DNA of 17,888 nucleotides, from NCBI GenBank assembly GCA_031255055.1, contig JAIRTG010000124.1:1-17888 (forward strand), given 5' to 3'. The stretch is from Prevotellaceae bacterium. Lineage in GTDB: Bacteria > Bacteroidota > Bacteroidia > Bacteroidales > Paludibacteraceae. The notes beneath the pieces were generated by a model. That model was not told the DNA's origin, searched no databases, and saw only the letters and a list, made by a program, of their open reading frames with translations. Positions 5,288 to 14,204 of this stretch are shown piece by piece; position 1 is the first letter of the stretch, and each line of letters opens with the position of its first letter. A program made the translations under genes and the position numbers.

Positions 5288-7747
5288 GTGAAACTAATTC
5301 ATATTATCGAAACGCTCCGTCTGTCCGTCGACAACGTGCCGGACGCAGATATTCACTGGTTGCTGACCGACAGCCGTACCCTTTCGTTTCCGTCCGAGAG
5401 CCTGTTTTTTGCCCTGAAAACAAATCGCAACGACGGACATCTGTATATCGAAGAATTATACGACCGCCGGTTGCGTTACTTTGTGGTATCGCAGATGCAC
5501 CCTTCGTTCGAAAAGATGGAGGATGCCGTTTTTCTGCACGTCGAAAACACCCTCGATGCGTTACAAACACTGGCTTCCGCTCACCGGTTGTTGTTCGACG
5601 TCCCGATAATCGGCATTACCGGAAGCAACGGGAAAACAATCGTAAAAGAATGGCTCTACCAGTTGTTGCATCAGGACTATCGCATCACGCGGTCGCCGCG
5701 CAGCTACAATTCGCAAATCGGCGTACCTCTTTCGGTCTGGCTGCTCGATGCGGATACGGAACTCGGCATTTTTGAAGCGGGTATTTCGGAGCCGGACGAA
5801 ATGCAACGACTCGCAGCAATCATTCGTCCCGACATCGGCATCTTTACCGGCATAGGAGATGCGCACCAGGAACATTTTACGGATTCGGAACAAAAGGTAA
5901 GAGAAAAAATCAAGCTCTTTGCCCCTTCAACAACAATCATCTACGCATCGGACAACAGCTCGATCGACCATATCATCCGCACATCGTATCCTGAGAAAAA
6001 ACTGTTCGGCTGGGGGAAAAGCGAAAAGGCCGATATGCAAATCAGGCACATCGCCAAACAGCGGGACAAAACACTTGTATCGTTCATTTTCGACAACAGG
6101 GAACAATCCGTAGCCATTCCTTTCACCGACGATGCGTCCGTCGACGATGCGTTACACTGCGTTGCGCTGATGAATTACCTTCACATCGACAGCCAAGTGA
6201 TAAAGAATCGGCTACTCCGGTTAGAAGCGGTCGGGATGCGCCTCGAAGTGAAAGAAGGCATACGCGGATGCACCATTATCAACGATAGCTACAATTCGGA
6301 CTTAAATTCGCTGGCCATCGCGCTCGATTTTCTGAACCAACAGGCCTCCGACAAACAACTGTCGCACACGGTTATTCTGTCGGATATTCTGCAAAGCGGC
6401 GAAAAAGAACGGGAACTGTATCGACAGGTAGCCGCCCTGCTCAAGAGCAAAAACATCCATAAACTAATCGCCGTCGGGACGTCGATTACCGCTCAGGCGG
6501 ACGTCTTCGGGCACATCGAAGCCTATTTTTTCCCCGACACAAAGCGATTTCTGTCATCGGCATCGTTCCGACAATTGAAAGACGAAGTCATTTTGATCAA
6601 AGGTTCCCGCTCCTTTCATTTTGAGAAAATAACGGCACAACTCGAGCGGATTGTCCACGAAACGATATTAGAAGTCAATCTGAACGCTCTGATCAACAAC
6701 TTCAATTATTTCCGTTCGAAGATAAAACCGGAGACGAAAATCATGTGTATGGTCAAGGCGTTTGCCTACGGAAGCGGGGCTATTGAAGTTGCGCGAACGT
6801 TGCAGCATCACCGGTGCGATTACCTGGCGGTAGCGTTAGCCGACGAGGGCGCCGAACTGCGCGACGAAGGTATCCGGATACCGATTGTGGTGATGAATCC
6901 CGAGTTGAACAGTTTGAGTACGCTGTTCGATTATTCGCTTGAGCCCGAAATTTACAACTTTCGGATACTGAAAGCATTTATTGCCGCCGCCGAAAAATCG
7001 GGACTCAACCATTACCCCATCCACCTAAAGATCGACAGCGGGATGCACCGTCTCGGGTTCGAGCCGAAAGACATAGACAAGCTGATAACGCTACTCAAAA
7101 GTCAGCATCAAGTAAAAATCCGTTCGATATTTTCGCACCTTGCGGGCGCCGACGAACCCGAGCTGGACTATTTCACACAGCAACAAACAACCACATTCGA
7201 CCGGTGCGCCGACAGCATCGGGAACGCCTTTCCGCATCACATCATGCGTCATTTGCTCAATTCGGCAGGCATCGAGCGCTTTCCGCAGTATCAATACGAC
7301 ATGGTACGTTTGGGCATCGGGCATTACGGCATCAGTACGCTTTCCGGCCTTCATCTATCGACCGTCTGCAGACTCCGAAGCGTCATTTTGCAGATAAAAA
7401 CCATTTCTCCGCACGAGAGCGTCGGCTACATGCGCAACGGAAAAGTAGAGACAGAAACCCGCATAGCAGTGATACCTATCGGCTATGCCGACGGATTCAA
7501 CCGGAAACTCGGCAACGGCAACGGGACTGTCTACATCAACGGGCAACGGGCGAGATTGATTGGAAATGTATCGATGGATTTAATCACGGTCGACCTTTCG
7601 GGCATCGACGCCAAAGAAGGCGACAGCGTAGAAATTTTCGGCGACAACATCGGCATCACGGAAATTGCCGACACGTTGGGCACCATTCCTTACGAGATAT
7701 TAACAAGTGTATCGCGTCGAGTGAAGCGGGTTTATTTTCAAGAATAA
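5288..7747 (+). CDS. Bifunctional UDP-MurNAc-tripeptide:D-Ala-D-Ala ligase / alanine racemase (MurF-Alr fusion)
   Basis: One 819-residue protein covers two steps of cytoplasmic peptidoglycan precursor synthesis. Residues 1 to about 455 are MurF: ATP-binding loop GITGSNGKT (109-117), then EAGISEPDEM and the late block IINDSYNSDLNSL where the family has its NDxYNA-type motif. Residues from about 457 are a fold-type III alanine racemase: PLP lysine Lys490 in MVKAFAYGSG, second catalytic base Tyr714 in SVGYMRNG, then PIGYADGF and GNVSMDLITVDL. The Lys-Tyr spacing of 224 residues is that of single-domain racemases. Such fusions are common in Bacteroidota; the racemase supplies D-Ala for the dipeptide that MurF adds. 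The start codon is GTG (5288-5290), giving MKLIHIIETLR; no ATG fits better. The TIGR03915-type gene follows after 33 bases. Confidence 0.96.
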   Translation: MKLIHIIETLRLSVDNVPDADIHWLLTDSRTLSFPSESLFFALKTNRNDGHLYIEELYDRRLRYFVVSQMHPSFEKMEDAVFLHVENTLDALQTLASAHRLLFDVPIIGITGSNGKTIVKEWLYQLLHQDYRITRSPRSYNSQIGVPLSVWLLDADTELGIFEAGISEPDEMQRLAAIIRPDIGIFTGIGDAHQEHFTDSEQKVREKIKLFAPSTTIIYASDNSSIDHIIRTSYPEKKLFGWGKSEKADMQIRHIAKQRDKTLVSFIFDNREQSVAIPFTDDASVDDALHCVALMNYLHIDSQVIKNRLLRLEAVGMRLEVKEGIRGCTIINDSYNSDLNSLAIALDFLNQQASDKQLSHTVILSDILQSGEKERELYRQVAALLKSKNIHKLIAVGTSITAQADVFGHIEAYFFPDTKRFLSSASFRQLKDEVILIKGSRSFHFEKITAQLERIVHETILEVNLNALINNFNYFRSKIKPETKIMCMVKAFAYGSGAIEVARTLQHHRCDYLAVALADEGAELRDEGIRIPIVVMNPELNSLSTLFDYSLEPEIYNFRILKAFIAAAEKSGLNHYPIHLKIDSGMHRLGFEPKDIDKLITLLKSQHQVKIRSIFSHLAGADEPELDYFTQQQTTTFDRCADSIGNAFPHHIMRHLLNSAGIERFPQYQYDMVRLGIGHYGISTLSGLHLSTVCRLRSVILQIKTISPHESVGYMRNGKVETETRIAVIPIGYADGFNRKLGNGNGTVYINGQRARLIGNVSMDLITVDLSGIDAKEGDSVEIFGDNIGITEIADTLGTIPYEILTSVSRRVKRVYFQE

Positions 7748-7780
7748 AGTCCGCCGACCGGTCGTCTTTTTCGGCAACTC

Positions 7781-8542
7781 ATGATTATATTCCGATACGA
7801 CAAAACATTTGAAGGTCTGCTCACATGCGTCTTTGACGCCTACAGCCGGAAAACTTTTCCCGACAGACTATTAGGGTCGGGCGACATCGAGCCGCTGTTT
7901 ACGGACGAACTACATGCAGTTATCAGCGACCGTGAGAAGTCGAATCGCGTATGGAAATCGTTGGAAAGGAAGCTGACAAAAAACGGTCGGAACATGCTGA
8001 TACACGTATGGCTTTCGGAAACCGCGCATGCGGATGAACTGATATTCCGATTCATTCGGAAAGTGACGGACAGCGCCATCGCGATAGAGACCGATTATAG
8101 CGACGAGGATGTACTAAAAATGATACAAACAGCCAAGAAAGTCAGTAAAGAGGCCGAATTTGTGCGTCAATTTATCCGTTTTCGGAAGACGTCCGACGGC
8201 ATATTTTTCGGTGCCCTTTCGCTTGCGTACAACGCCCTACCATTGGCGGTCAATCATTTCATCCATCGTTTCGTCGACCAGCGATGGATCATCTACGACC
8301 TGAAACGGGATTTCGGCTATTACTACGACTTAAACACGACGATAGAAATCAGTTTAAAGCACACCGGCATGATGACCGACGGCAACATCGACGCCCGAAT
8401 AACGGACAAAGACGAACAGCTATTTCAGGAGATGTGGAAAAGCTATTTCAACGCCATCGCGATAAGCGAGCGCATCAACCCGCGGCTTCAGCGTCAGCAC
8501 CTTCCCAAACGCTTTTGGAAATACCTGACGGAGAAACAGTGA
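7781..8542 (+). CDS. TIGR03915-type putative DNA metabolism protein (DUF4130 family)
   Basis: A 253-residue protein recognised by its overall pattern: start IIFRYDKTFEGLLTCVFDAY, the middle block FVRQFIRFRKTSDGIFFG, the stretch RWIIYDLKRDFGYYYD, and the end ISERINPRLQRQHLPKRFWKYL. In this family the last block is the most conserved. Known: these proteins are usually encoded next to a radical SAM protein (TIGR03916) and are sometimes fused to a uracil-DNA glycosylase-like domain, hence a proposed but unproven role in DNA modification or repair. Here the neighbours are murF-alr (33 bases upstream, no promoter between) and an unrelated lipoprotein, and no radical SAM gene is in the window. The TGA stop lies inside a TAATCAC-type repeat. 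Biochemical function unknown. Confidence 0.75.
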   Translation: MIIFRYDKTFEGLLTCVFDAYSRKTFPDRLLGSGDIEPLFTDELHAVISDREKSNRVWKSLERKLTKNGRNMLIHVWLSETAHADELIFRFIRKVTDSAIAIETDYSDEDVLKMIQTAKKVSKEAEFVRQFIRFRKTSDGIFFGALSLAYNALPLAVNHFIHRFVDQRWIIYDLKRDFGYYYDLNTTIEISLKHTGMMTDGNIDARITDKDEQLFQEMWKSYFNAIAISERINPRLQRQHLPKRFWKYLTEKQ

Positions 8543-8552
8543 TTAGTGATTA
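8538..8552. repeat. TAATCAC double repeat, copy 2 (inverted)
   Basis: AGTGATTAGTGATTA is the exact reverse complement of 273-287. It overlaps the stop codon of the preceding gene and marks the point where the window becomes AT-richer. Confidence 0.55.
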
Positions 8553-8651
8553 GTTGTTTCGCCGCAGGCAGATAATTGGCAGCACATCTGGAGTGAGGTG
8601 TAAACGCTATTTTATTTAATGCACAAAATAATACAGATAATTTAAACACAA

Positions 8652-8684
8652 TTTAGTAAACAAACTAAAAAATGTATATATTTG
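8652..8684 (+). promoter_or_regulatory. Promoter of the BACON lipoprotein gene
   Basis: TATATTTG at 8677-8684 matches TAnnTTTG exactly; TTTA at 8652-8655, 21 bases upstream, is an imperfect -33 element. The leader would be about 35 bases. Upstream, 8555-8650 shows no gene. Confidence 0.55.
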
Positions 8685-8723
8685 TAACCAAATTCCCAAT
8701 TACACAATTAAATATTTAGAATT

Positions 8724-10058
8724 ATGAAAAAAACAAGCAAATTTCTTTTATCTACAGTTACATTGACAGCTCTACTGTTTGCCGCATCATGTAGTAAACC
8801 TATTGAAGAGCCTATTGATTATTCAATAGAGTTGAGTAAAAACGCCTTGCATTTTACCTCTAAAGCCGAAAACCCCGAAACCATTATCGTGAAAACTGAA
8901 GGAGAGTGGGATTTCATGGCAGACCTTGACTGGTTAACGGCAGAAAAACAGGAAAATGACCTTATTGTTACAGCGCAACCCTCACGGTTGCTTACCGACC
9001 GCGAAGGTGTAATTACCATCACGAGCAAGGACGATCCTACAAAAATGGCGCAATTACAGGTAACACAAGACCACGGAACGCCAAAAATATATGATTATTT
9101 TGTTGAAGGCTCAATACCCATCGAACACCTTTCGCCTAACGGACGTTATGTAGCAGGCGAGTGGGATGTAAATGGCGTTGTAATCGACTTGTACCAAATC
9201 GGTAATGCCGAATATAAACCGGCTATCTACGGAATGGAGAACACTGACTTGAGGTCAGACAACAGCTTCATGTTGCGCGGCGTGGACGATAGTGGAAAAC
9301 CTTTTGCAAAAGGCGTAACGGCCGATGGCTCGACTACCGTTAAATTTGAACGAAATGAAAATGGTTTATACGCACCGTATGTTGTTCGCAACGGAGCCAG
9401 CACGCCTTTGGATTTCCCTGAAACATATATGACGGGAGAGCTTTATCAAGGAGTTTATGTAGATTTGATTTCTGCCGATGGGCAATATATATTGGGTAGA
9501 ATTAATGCCGACGGTTCTACATGGATTGCCTGCAAATGGACGCTCAACGGTACAAGTTACAACTTTAGCGAAATCGCCTCCGATTTGATAGAATATAACC
9601 CGGACAATGGCCGGTTTGCTAAATTTCCAGAGCCTGCCGACATTAATGGCCTGAGCGTTATGGGCCACTATTCATGCGGTGTAATGAGAGTCCCACAAGG
9701 TGGAACAATTTTCAATCCTATTCCGGCAAAATATACGCCTTATTTTTACAATATGTCGGATGAAACGATAACGGTATTGGAAGGAGAAGAAGATGCAAGA
9801 GCCTCTTTTGTTACCGACGACGGTACGCTTTTCTGCGCTACTCCGTACAATTTTCCTTTTGGTGGAGACAGGACAGCATTCGTGTATAAGAATGGAACAA
9901 AACAAGCCTTTTCCGAATGGGTAGAAGCTACTTACGGTTTGGATGTTGAAGACAATGGCGTAGTTACCGCCGTTGCAAAAGACTACGGTGTAGTAGTTTG
10001 GTTTACTTTCGAGCCGGGAACGGGATATGTAAATCACTTTATCATTGTAGAGCCGTAA
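8724..10058 (+). CDS. BACON-domain lipoprotein with beta-propeller-like repeats
   Basis: A 444-residue lipoprotein: signal peptide MKKTSKFLLSTVTLTALLFAASC with lipobox FAAS before Cys23. Residues about 35-115 resemble a BACON domain (WDFMADLDWLTAEK, then TDREGVITITSKD), a fold common in surface lipoproteins of gut Bacteroidota. The rest carries recurring blocks like those of HAF/WD-type propellers: LSPNGRYVAGEWD, SADGQYILGRIN, and later TDDGTLFCATPYN, each a Ser/Thr-x-(N/D)-G start followed by beta strands. Cell-surface placement is inferred; the residues after Cys (SKPIEEPID) are only loosely like the acidic export signal. It stands alone between its own promoter and a strong terminator, with no SusC/SusD neighbours, so it is not evidently part of a polysaccharide utilisation locus. 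Its lower GC than the genes before it may reflect a separate history. Ligand unknown. Confidence 0.8.
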   Translation: MKKTSKFLLSTVTLTALLFAASCSKPIEEPIDYSIELSKNALHFTSKAENPETIIVKTEGEWDFMADLDWLTAEKQENDLIVTAQPSRLLTDREGVITITSKDDPTKMAQLQVTQDHGTPKIYDYFVEGSIPIEHLSPNGRYVAGEWDVNGVVIDLYQIGNAEYKPAIYGMENTDLRSDNSFMLRGVDDSGKPFAKGVTADGSTTVKFERNENGLYAPYVVRNGASTPLDFPETYMTGELYQGVYVDLISADGQYILGRINADGSTWIACKWTLNGTSYNFSEIASDLIEYNPDNGRFAKFPEPADINGLSVMGHYSCGVMRVPQGGTIFNPIPAKYTPYFYNMSDETITVLEGEEDARASFVTDDGTLFCATPYNFPFGGDRTAFVYKNGTKQAFSEWVEATYGLDVEDNGVVTAVAKDYGVVVWFTFEPGTGYVNHFIIVEP

Positions 10059-10100
10059 AATCCGACCCGAACGGTCACCAACCGGCATTAAAAAAAAGAA

Positions 10101-10137
10101 GCTGTCCCAAAGAAATTTCTTTCGGGACAGTTTTTTT
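10101..10137 (+). terminator. Intrinsic terminator after the BACON lipoprotein
   Basis: CTGTCCC (10102-10108) pairs with GGGACAG (10124-10130), with AAAGAAA/TTTCTTT extending the stem past one bulged C, then seven T. An A run on the left side (10089-10097) means it could also act on the other strand. Confidence 0.9.
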
Positions 10138-10202
10138 ATCGAGAGTCACGAAACAGGAGCCTCCTTCGCTTTATCTTAATACATTATAAAAAGAAAATAA
10201 CA

Positions 10203-10235
10203 TTTTATCCGAAATGGAATTTCTTTGTATCTTTG
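10203..10235 (+). promoter_or_regulatory. Promoter of the GT117-deacetylase unit
   Basis: TATCTTTG at 10228-10235 matches TAnnTTTG; a T run at 10203-10206 is a poor -33 element at 21 bases. The leader to the ATG at 10318 is about 75 bases and AT-rich. Confidence 0.5.
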
Positions 10236-10317
10236 AACGTTAAAAATTTTATATAAAGCAGAGGGCTTTTCTTTTTCTGTCTTTAACATCCATTTTTGAT
10301 AAATAATAGAAAATTAC

Positions 10318-13300
10318 ATGAAGCAGTTTAATCTTTTGAACACTATTTTTGGCTGGTTGGCTTTCGGGGTTGCCGCTGTGACTTATTTGCTGACAATTGA
10401 ACCGACGGCCAGTTTTTGGGATTGCGGAGAATTTATTTCAACGGCTTATCGCCTGGATGTGGGACACCCTCCCGGGGCGCCGTTTTTTATGCTGACAGGA
10501 AAATTCTTTTCGCTATTTGCTTCCGACCCCACAAAGGTGGCGATGATGATTAATACAATGTCTGCTTTGTGCAGCGCATTCACGATATTATTCCTGTTTT
10601 GGACAATTACGCATCTGGCTCAAAAGGTGGTGATAAAATCGGACAGCGATTATACGGTGGCAAATACAATCGGGATACTTGGCGCGGGTATGGTCGGTGC
10701 GCTGGCTTATACTTTTTCGGATACATTCTGGTTTTCGGCAGTTGAGGGCGAAGTTTATGCCTATTCATCGCTTTTTACGGCTGTTGTATTCTGGCTGATA
10801 TTAAAATGGGAAAAAAATGCCGATAATCCGGGTTCTGACCGCTGGCTGATTCTGATTGCTTATTTGATGGGACTTTCCATCGGTGTCCACCTGCTTAATT
10901 TGCTGACAATTCCGGCAATTGTGTTGGTGTATTATTTCAAAAAATACCAACCATCCCTCAAAGGATTGATTTTGACACTGCTGATTTCCGTATTTATTTT
11001 GGCATTCGTGTTGTACGGACTGATTCCGGGATTTGTGGATATTGCCGCCAATTTCGAGCTGTTTTTCGTAAACACGCTGAGTTGCCCCTTTAATACGGGC
11101 GTTCTGGTTTATATCCTTTTGACGCTCGGTTCATTGATTTGGGCTATGTACGAAACAAGCGCCAACAGGAGTCTTGTCCGGGTTGCCGTCTCATTTATCC
11201 TGTCCCTTACATTGACGGGAATACCATTTTTGGGAACAAATAAACTCATCGGCGTGCTTGTCATCATCGCAATGATAGCGTATTTTTATGTAAAAAAATC
11301 CAAAATCAATATTCGTTGGGTACACAGCATTGTTATCATGGCCTCGGTTATGCTGATTGGATATTCTTCGTATAGCCTTATCGTTATCCGTTCGGCGGCA
11401 AACCCGCCAATGGATCAAAACTCTCCCGACAATGTTTTTGCTTTAAAATCGTACTTAAACCGCGATCAATATGGGGATACGCCGCGACTGTACGGAGCAA
11501 TTTACAGTGCACCGATGAATAGGGTTTCCGACGGGAAATATTGTGTATATGATCAAAGCGAAGGAGCGGCCATTTATGCTCCCAAACCAAAAACGTCGCC
11601 TGACGAGAAAGACGAATACATTATTGCAGGGCATAAAACGATTTATCATTATAACGATGATTTTAAAATGCTTTTTCCGAGAATGTACAGCCAAAAATCC
11701 GAGCATATAAAAGAATATGAGTATTGGGGAAAAGTGAAAGGCCAACGGATATCTTACGATGAGTGCGGCGGGCAGGAATCGGCCATAAGGCCCACCTTCG
11801 GCGAAAACCTGCGTTTTTTCATGACTTATCAAGTCGGATTTATGTATTGGCGTTATTTTATGTGGAATTTTAGCGGACGCCAAAATGACATACAAGGTCA
11901 AGGCGAAATCACGAACGGAAACTGGATTACGGGCATTAAATCTATTGATAATAAGCTGGTAGGCAATCAGGATAACCTGCCGTCGTCACTGGCAAATAAT
12001 AAAGGGCGGAATGTCTATTTTATGCTTCCTTTGTTGCTTGGTATTTTAGGGATATTTTTCCATATCAACGGCGGAAAAAAGGGCGTACAAGGTTTTTGGA
12101 TTGTGCTGTTCCTTTTTATTTTAACAGGTTTGGCAATTGTGGTTTATCTGAATCAATCGCCTTTGCAAGTCCGCGAACGTGATTATGCGTATGCAGGTTC
12201 TTTCTATGCTTTTTCCATTTGGATCGGATTGGGAGTGCTGACGCTTATTCGCTCGGCGAATAAATTTTTACCGAGGCCTGTCAGTGCGATTGCAATAACC
12301 CTGCTCTGCCTTGGTGTGCCAGCGCTGATGGCACAGCAAAACTGGGACGATCATGACCGTAGCGGCAGAACGGCGGCGCGCGATTTCGGCGGAAACTATC
12401 TGATGTCAACCAAGCCCAATGCCATAATATTTACCAACGGCGACAACGACACTTTCCCGCTGTGGTACAATCTGGAAGTGGAAGGATTTAGAACCGACGT
12501 CCGTGTATGTAACCTCAGTTATTTGGCAACAGATTGGTATATCGACCAGATGAAACGCGGCGCTTACGAGTCGGAACCGTTGCCAATATCGTGGGAGCCG
12601 AAAGATTATATCATGGGTAAGAATGATGTCGTTTCGGTGCAAAAAATGCTGAATACACCTCTTACCGTAAAACAGGCTTTCGACTTTGTGCGGGACGATG
12701 ATCCCGGAACCAAATACAGGGGCATGTCGATTATTCCGTCAAATAAATTGATCATTCCCGTTAATGCGGATGATGTTATCAACAGCGGAACGCTGCCTGA
12801 AGAAAGACGTGATGAAATCGTTCCGCAAATTGAAATAGATTTGGGCTACGGCCTGAACAAAAGTGAAATCATGGTCATCGAAATGCTGAACGAAAACAAA
12901 TGGAAACGCCCGATGTATTTTGCAACAACTGTAGGCGATAGTTATTATTTGGGATTGAAACAAAAAGGGCATTTTGAATTGACCGGATTGGCTTATCAAA
13001 TTCTGCCGATTAAAGGAAACGAAGAAAGAGAGCAGGTTAATGTGGATGAAACATACGATAATATGATGAATAAATTCCGTTACGGAAATGTCAGCGACCC
13101 GCGCGTTTATTTGGATGAACAAATACTGCGCATGTGCCGTACACATCGTTACATGTTCGCTCATTTGATAAATGTGCTAATTGAGCAGGGAGATTCTGTT
13201 CGGGCATTGAAGGCGTTGGACTATTGCAATGAAGTGCTTCCGGGAACTACCATCGGACATGATTATGTTTCTTCGTTTTTGGCGGAAGCCTATTACAACC

Positions 13301-13539
13301 TCGGCGAAAATGAAAAAGGAGATGAAATAATGCTTGTCATTGCCAATAATAGCATAGAATTTCTCAATTGGTCATTTGGATTGGAACCTGCTTATATGAA
13401 CAGCATCACAAATGAAATACGCCAAAATATCGCATTGCTGAATCAGGCGTTGATGATATGGAAGGAAACAGGACGGGAAGAACATTACCTGAAATACGCT
13501 TCTCAATTTGAACGTTTTTATAATTTATACGCAAAATAA
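10318..13539 (+). CDS. DUF2723 / GT117 multipass membrane protein, protein O-mannosyltransferase-like
   Basis: A 1073-residue GT-C type membrane protein. The N-terminal signature FWDCGEFISTAYRLDVGHPPGAPF (residues 33-56; listed here in parts: FWDCGEF, GHPPGAP) is diagnostic of DUF2723, the family of human TMEM260, an O-mannosyltransferase. Asp35 and Glu38 sit in the first outer loop, where GT-C enzymes keep catalytic acids. Many hydrophobic segments follow to about residue 350 and again at about 570-680, with a soluble insert between them. The C-terminal third (about 690-1073) is soluble, contains TNGDNDTFPLWY and ends in helical, TPR-like repeats. By family, it should transfer a sugar from a lipid-linked donor to exported proteins; substrate and sugar are inferred. 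Length is typical for Bacteroidota members. It is followed after two bases by a deacetylase gene. Confidence 0.9.
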   Translation: MKQFNLLNTIFGWLAFGVAAVTYLLTIEPTASFWDCGEFISTAYRLDVGHPPGAPFFMLTGKFFSLFASDPTKVAMMINTMSALCSAFTILFLFWTITHLAQKVVIKSDSDYTVANTIGILGAGMVGALAYTFSDTFWFSAVEGEVYAYSSLFTAVVFWLILKWEKNADNPGSDRWLILIAYLMGLSIGVHLLNLLTIPAIVLVYYFKKYQPSLKGLILTLLISVFILAFVLYGLIPGFVDIAANFELFFVNTLSCPFNTGVLVYILLTLGSLIWAMYETSANRSLVRVAVSFILSLTLTGIPFLGTNKLIGVLVIIAMIAYFYVKKSKINIRWVHSIVIMASVMLIGYSSYSLIVIRSAANPPMDQNSPDNVFALKSYLNRDQYGDTPRLYGAIYSAPMNRVSDGKYCVYDQSEGAAIYAPKPKTSPDEKDEYIIAGHKTIYHYNDDFKMLFPRMYSQKSEHIKEYEYWGKVKGQRISYDECGGQESAIRPTFGENLRFFMTYQVGFMYWRYFMWNFSGRQNDIQGQGEITNGNWITGIKSIDNKLVGNQDNLPSSLANNKGRNVYFMLPLLLGILGIFFHINGGKKGVQGFWIVLFLFILTGLAIVVYLNQSPLQVRERDYAYAGSFYAFSIWIGLGVLTLIRSANKFLPRPVSAIAITLLCLGVPALMAQQNWDDHDRSGRTAARDFGGNYLMSTKPNAIIFTNGDNDTFPLWYNLEVEGFRTDVRVCNLSYLATDWYIDQMKRGAYESEPLPISWEPKDYIMGKNDVVSVQKMLNTPLTVKQAFDFVRDDDPGTKYRGMSIIPSNKLIIPVNADDVINSGTLPEERRDEIVPQIEIDLGYGLNKSEIMVIEMLNENKWKRPMYFATTVGDSYYLGLKQKGHFELTGLAYQILPIKGNEEREQVNVDETYDNMMNKFRYGNVSDPRVYLDEQILRMCRTHRYMFAHLINVLIEQGDSVRALKALDYCNEVLPGTTIGHDYVSSFLAEAYYNLGENEKGDEIMLVIANNSIEFLNWSFGLEPAYMNSITNEIRQNIALLNQALMIWKETGREEHYLKYASQFERFYNLYAK

Positions 13540-13541
13540 AA

Positions 13542-14147
13542 ATGGAATTACAATTTCCAAGCATCCTGCGCTCGTTTTTAGGCAATAGAGTTTGGCGGAA
13601 AAATCCGAAAGAACGGAAAATATATCTTACTTTCGATGATGGGCCCGTGCCGGAAGTGACGCCTTTGGTACTGGATATTTTGGATGAATATGCATGGAAA
13701 GCCACATTTTTTTGTATAGGGGAAAATGTAAAAAAACACCCCGGATTATATCAGGAGATATTGGAGCGTGGGCACAAAACGGGAAATCATACTTTTAATC
13801 ATTTAAAAGGGAAAAATACCGGTCTTTCGGAATATTGTGACAATGTAAAATATGCGTCAAAATATATCGACAGCAAGCTTTTTCGTCCGCCTTATGGAAA
13901 AATGACACAGGAACAGCAAAAAAAACTGGCAACCGACTATGAAATTATCATGTGGGATATAATTAGTTACGACTACAGTCAGCGGTTGTTGCCCGACGAA
14001 GTCCTGAGCAAAGTGAAGCGACATTCAAGAAATGGTTCCATTGTCGTTTTTCATGATTCCATCAAAGCAAAAAACAATGTGCTTGCAGCGTTGCCGCAGG
14101 CAATAGAATTTTGGAATTCACAACAATACGAATACGGATTATTATAA
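13542..14147 (+). CDS. Polysaccharide deacetylase (NodB domain, CE4 family)
   Basis: A 201-residue single-domain NodB enzyme, likely metal-dependent, removing N- or O-acetyl groups from a glycan. Motifs in order: TFDDGP (30-35, catalytic base and metal Asp), HTFNH (83-87, metal His pair), RPPYG (115-119), MWDIISYD (137-144) and VVFHDS (168-173, catalytic His). All key residues are intact. No signal peptide or membrane segment is evident, so it may act in the cytoplasm or on a lipid-linked sugar; the first 20 residues are basic. It begins two bases after the GT117 gene, so the two are almost certainly co-transcribed, which suggests it trims a sugar or lipid-linked intermediate used by that transferase. 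That link is inference; peptidoglycan is an alternative substrate. Confidence 0.88.
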   Translation: MELQFPSILRSFLGNRVWRKNPKERKIYLTFDDGPVPEVTPLVLDILDEYAWKATFFCIGENVKKHPGLYQEILERGHKTGNHTFNHLKGKNTGLSEYCDNVKYASKYIDSKLFRPPYGKMTQEQQKKLATDYEIIMWDIISYDYSQRLLPDEVLSKVKRHSRNGSIVVFHDSIKAKNNVLAALPQAIEFWNSQQYEYGLL

Positions 14148-14149
14148 AA

Positions 14150-14180
14150 CCGATTCATTTGTAATCGGCAGTTTCTTTTT
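14150..14180 (+). terminator. Weak intrinsic terminator after the deacetylase
   Basis: CCGATT (14150-14155) pairs with AATCGG (14163-14168) around a 7-base loop, followed by GTTTC and eight T. The stem is short, so termination may be partial. No clear promoter box lies between it and the next gene. Confidence 0.5.
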
Positions 14181-14204
14181 TTTAACCATAAACTTTTTAT
14201 CGCT

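Noticed and set aside
7755..7764. Palindrome CGACCGGTCG between murF-alr and the next gene
   Set aside because: It has no loop and is followed only by TCTTTTTC; a 10-base palindrome alone is not enough to call a terminator or operator.
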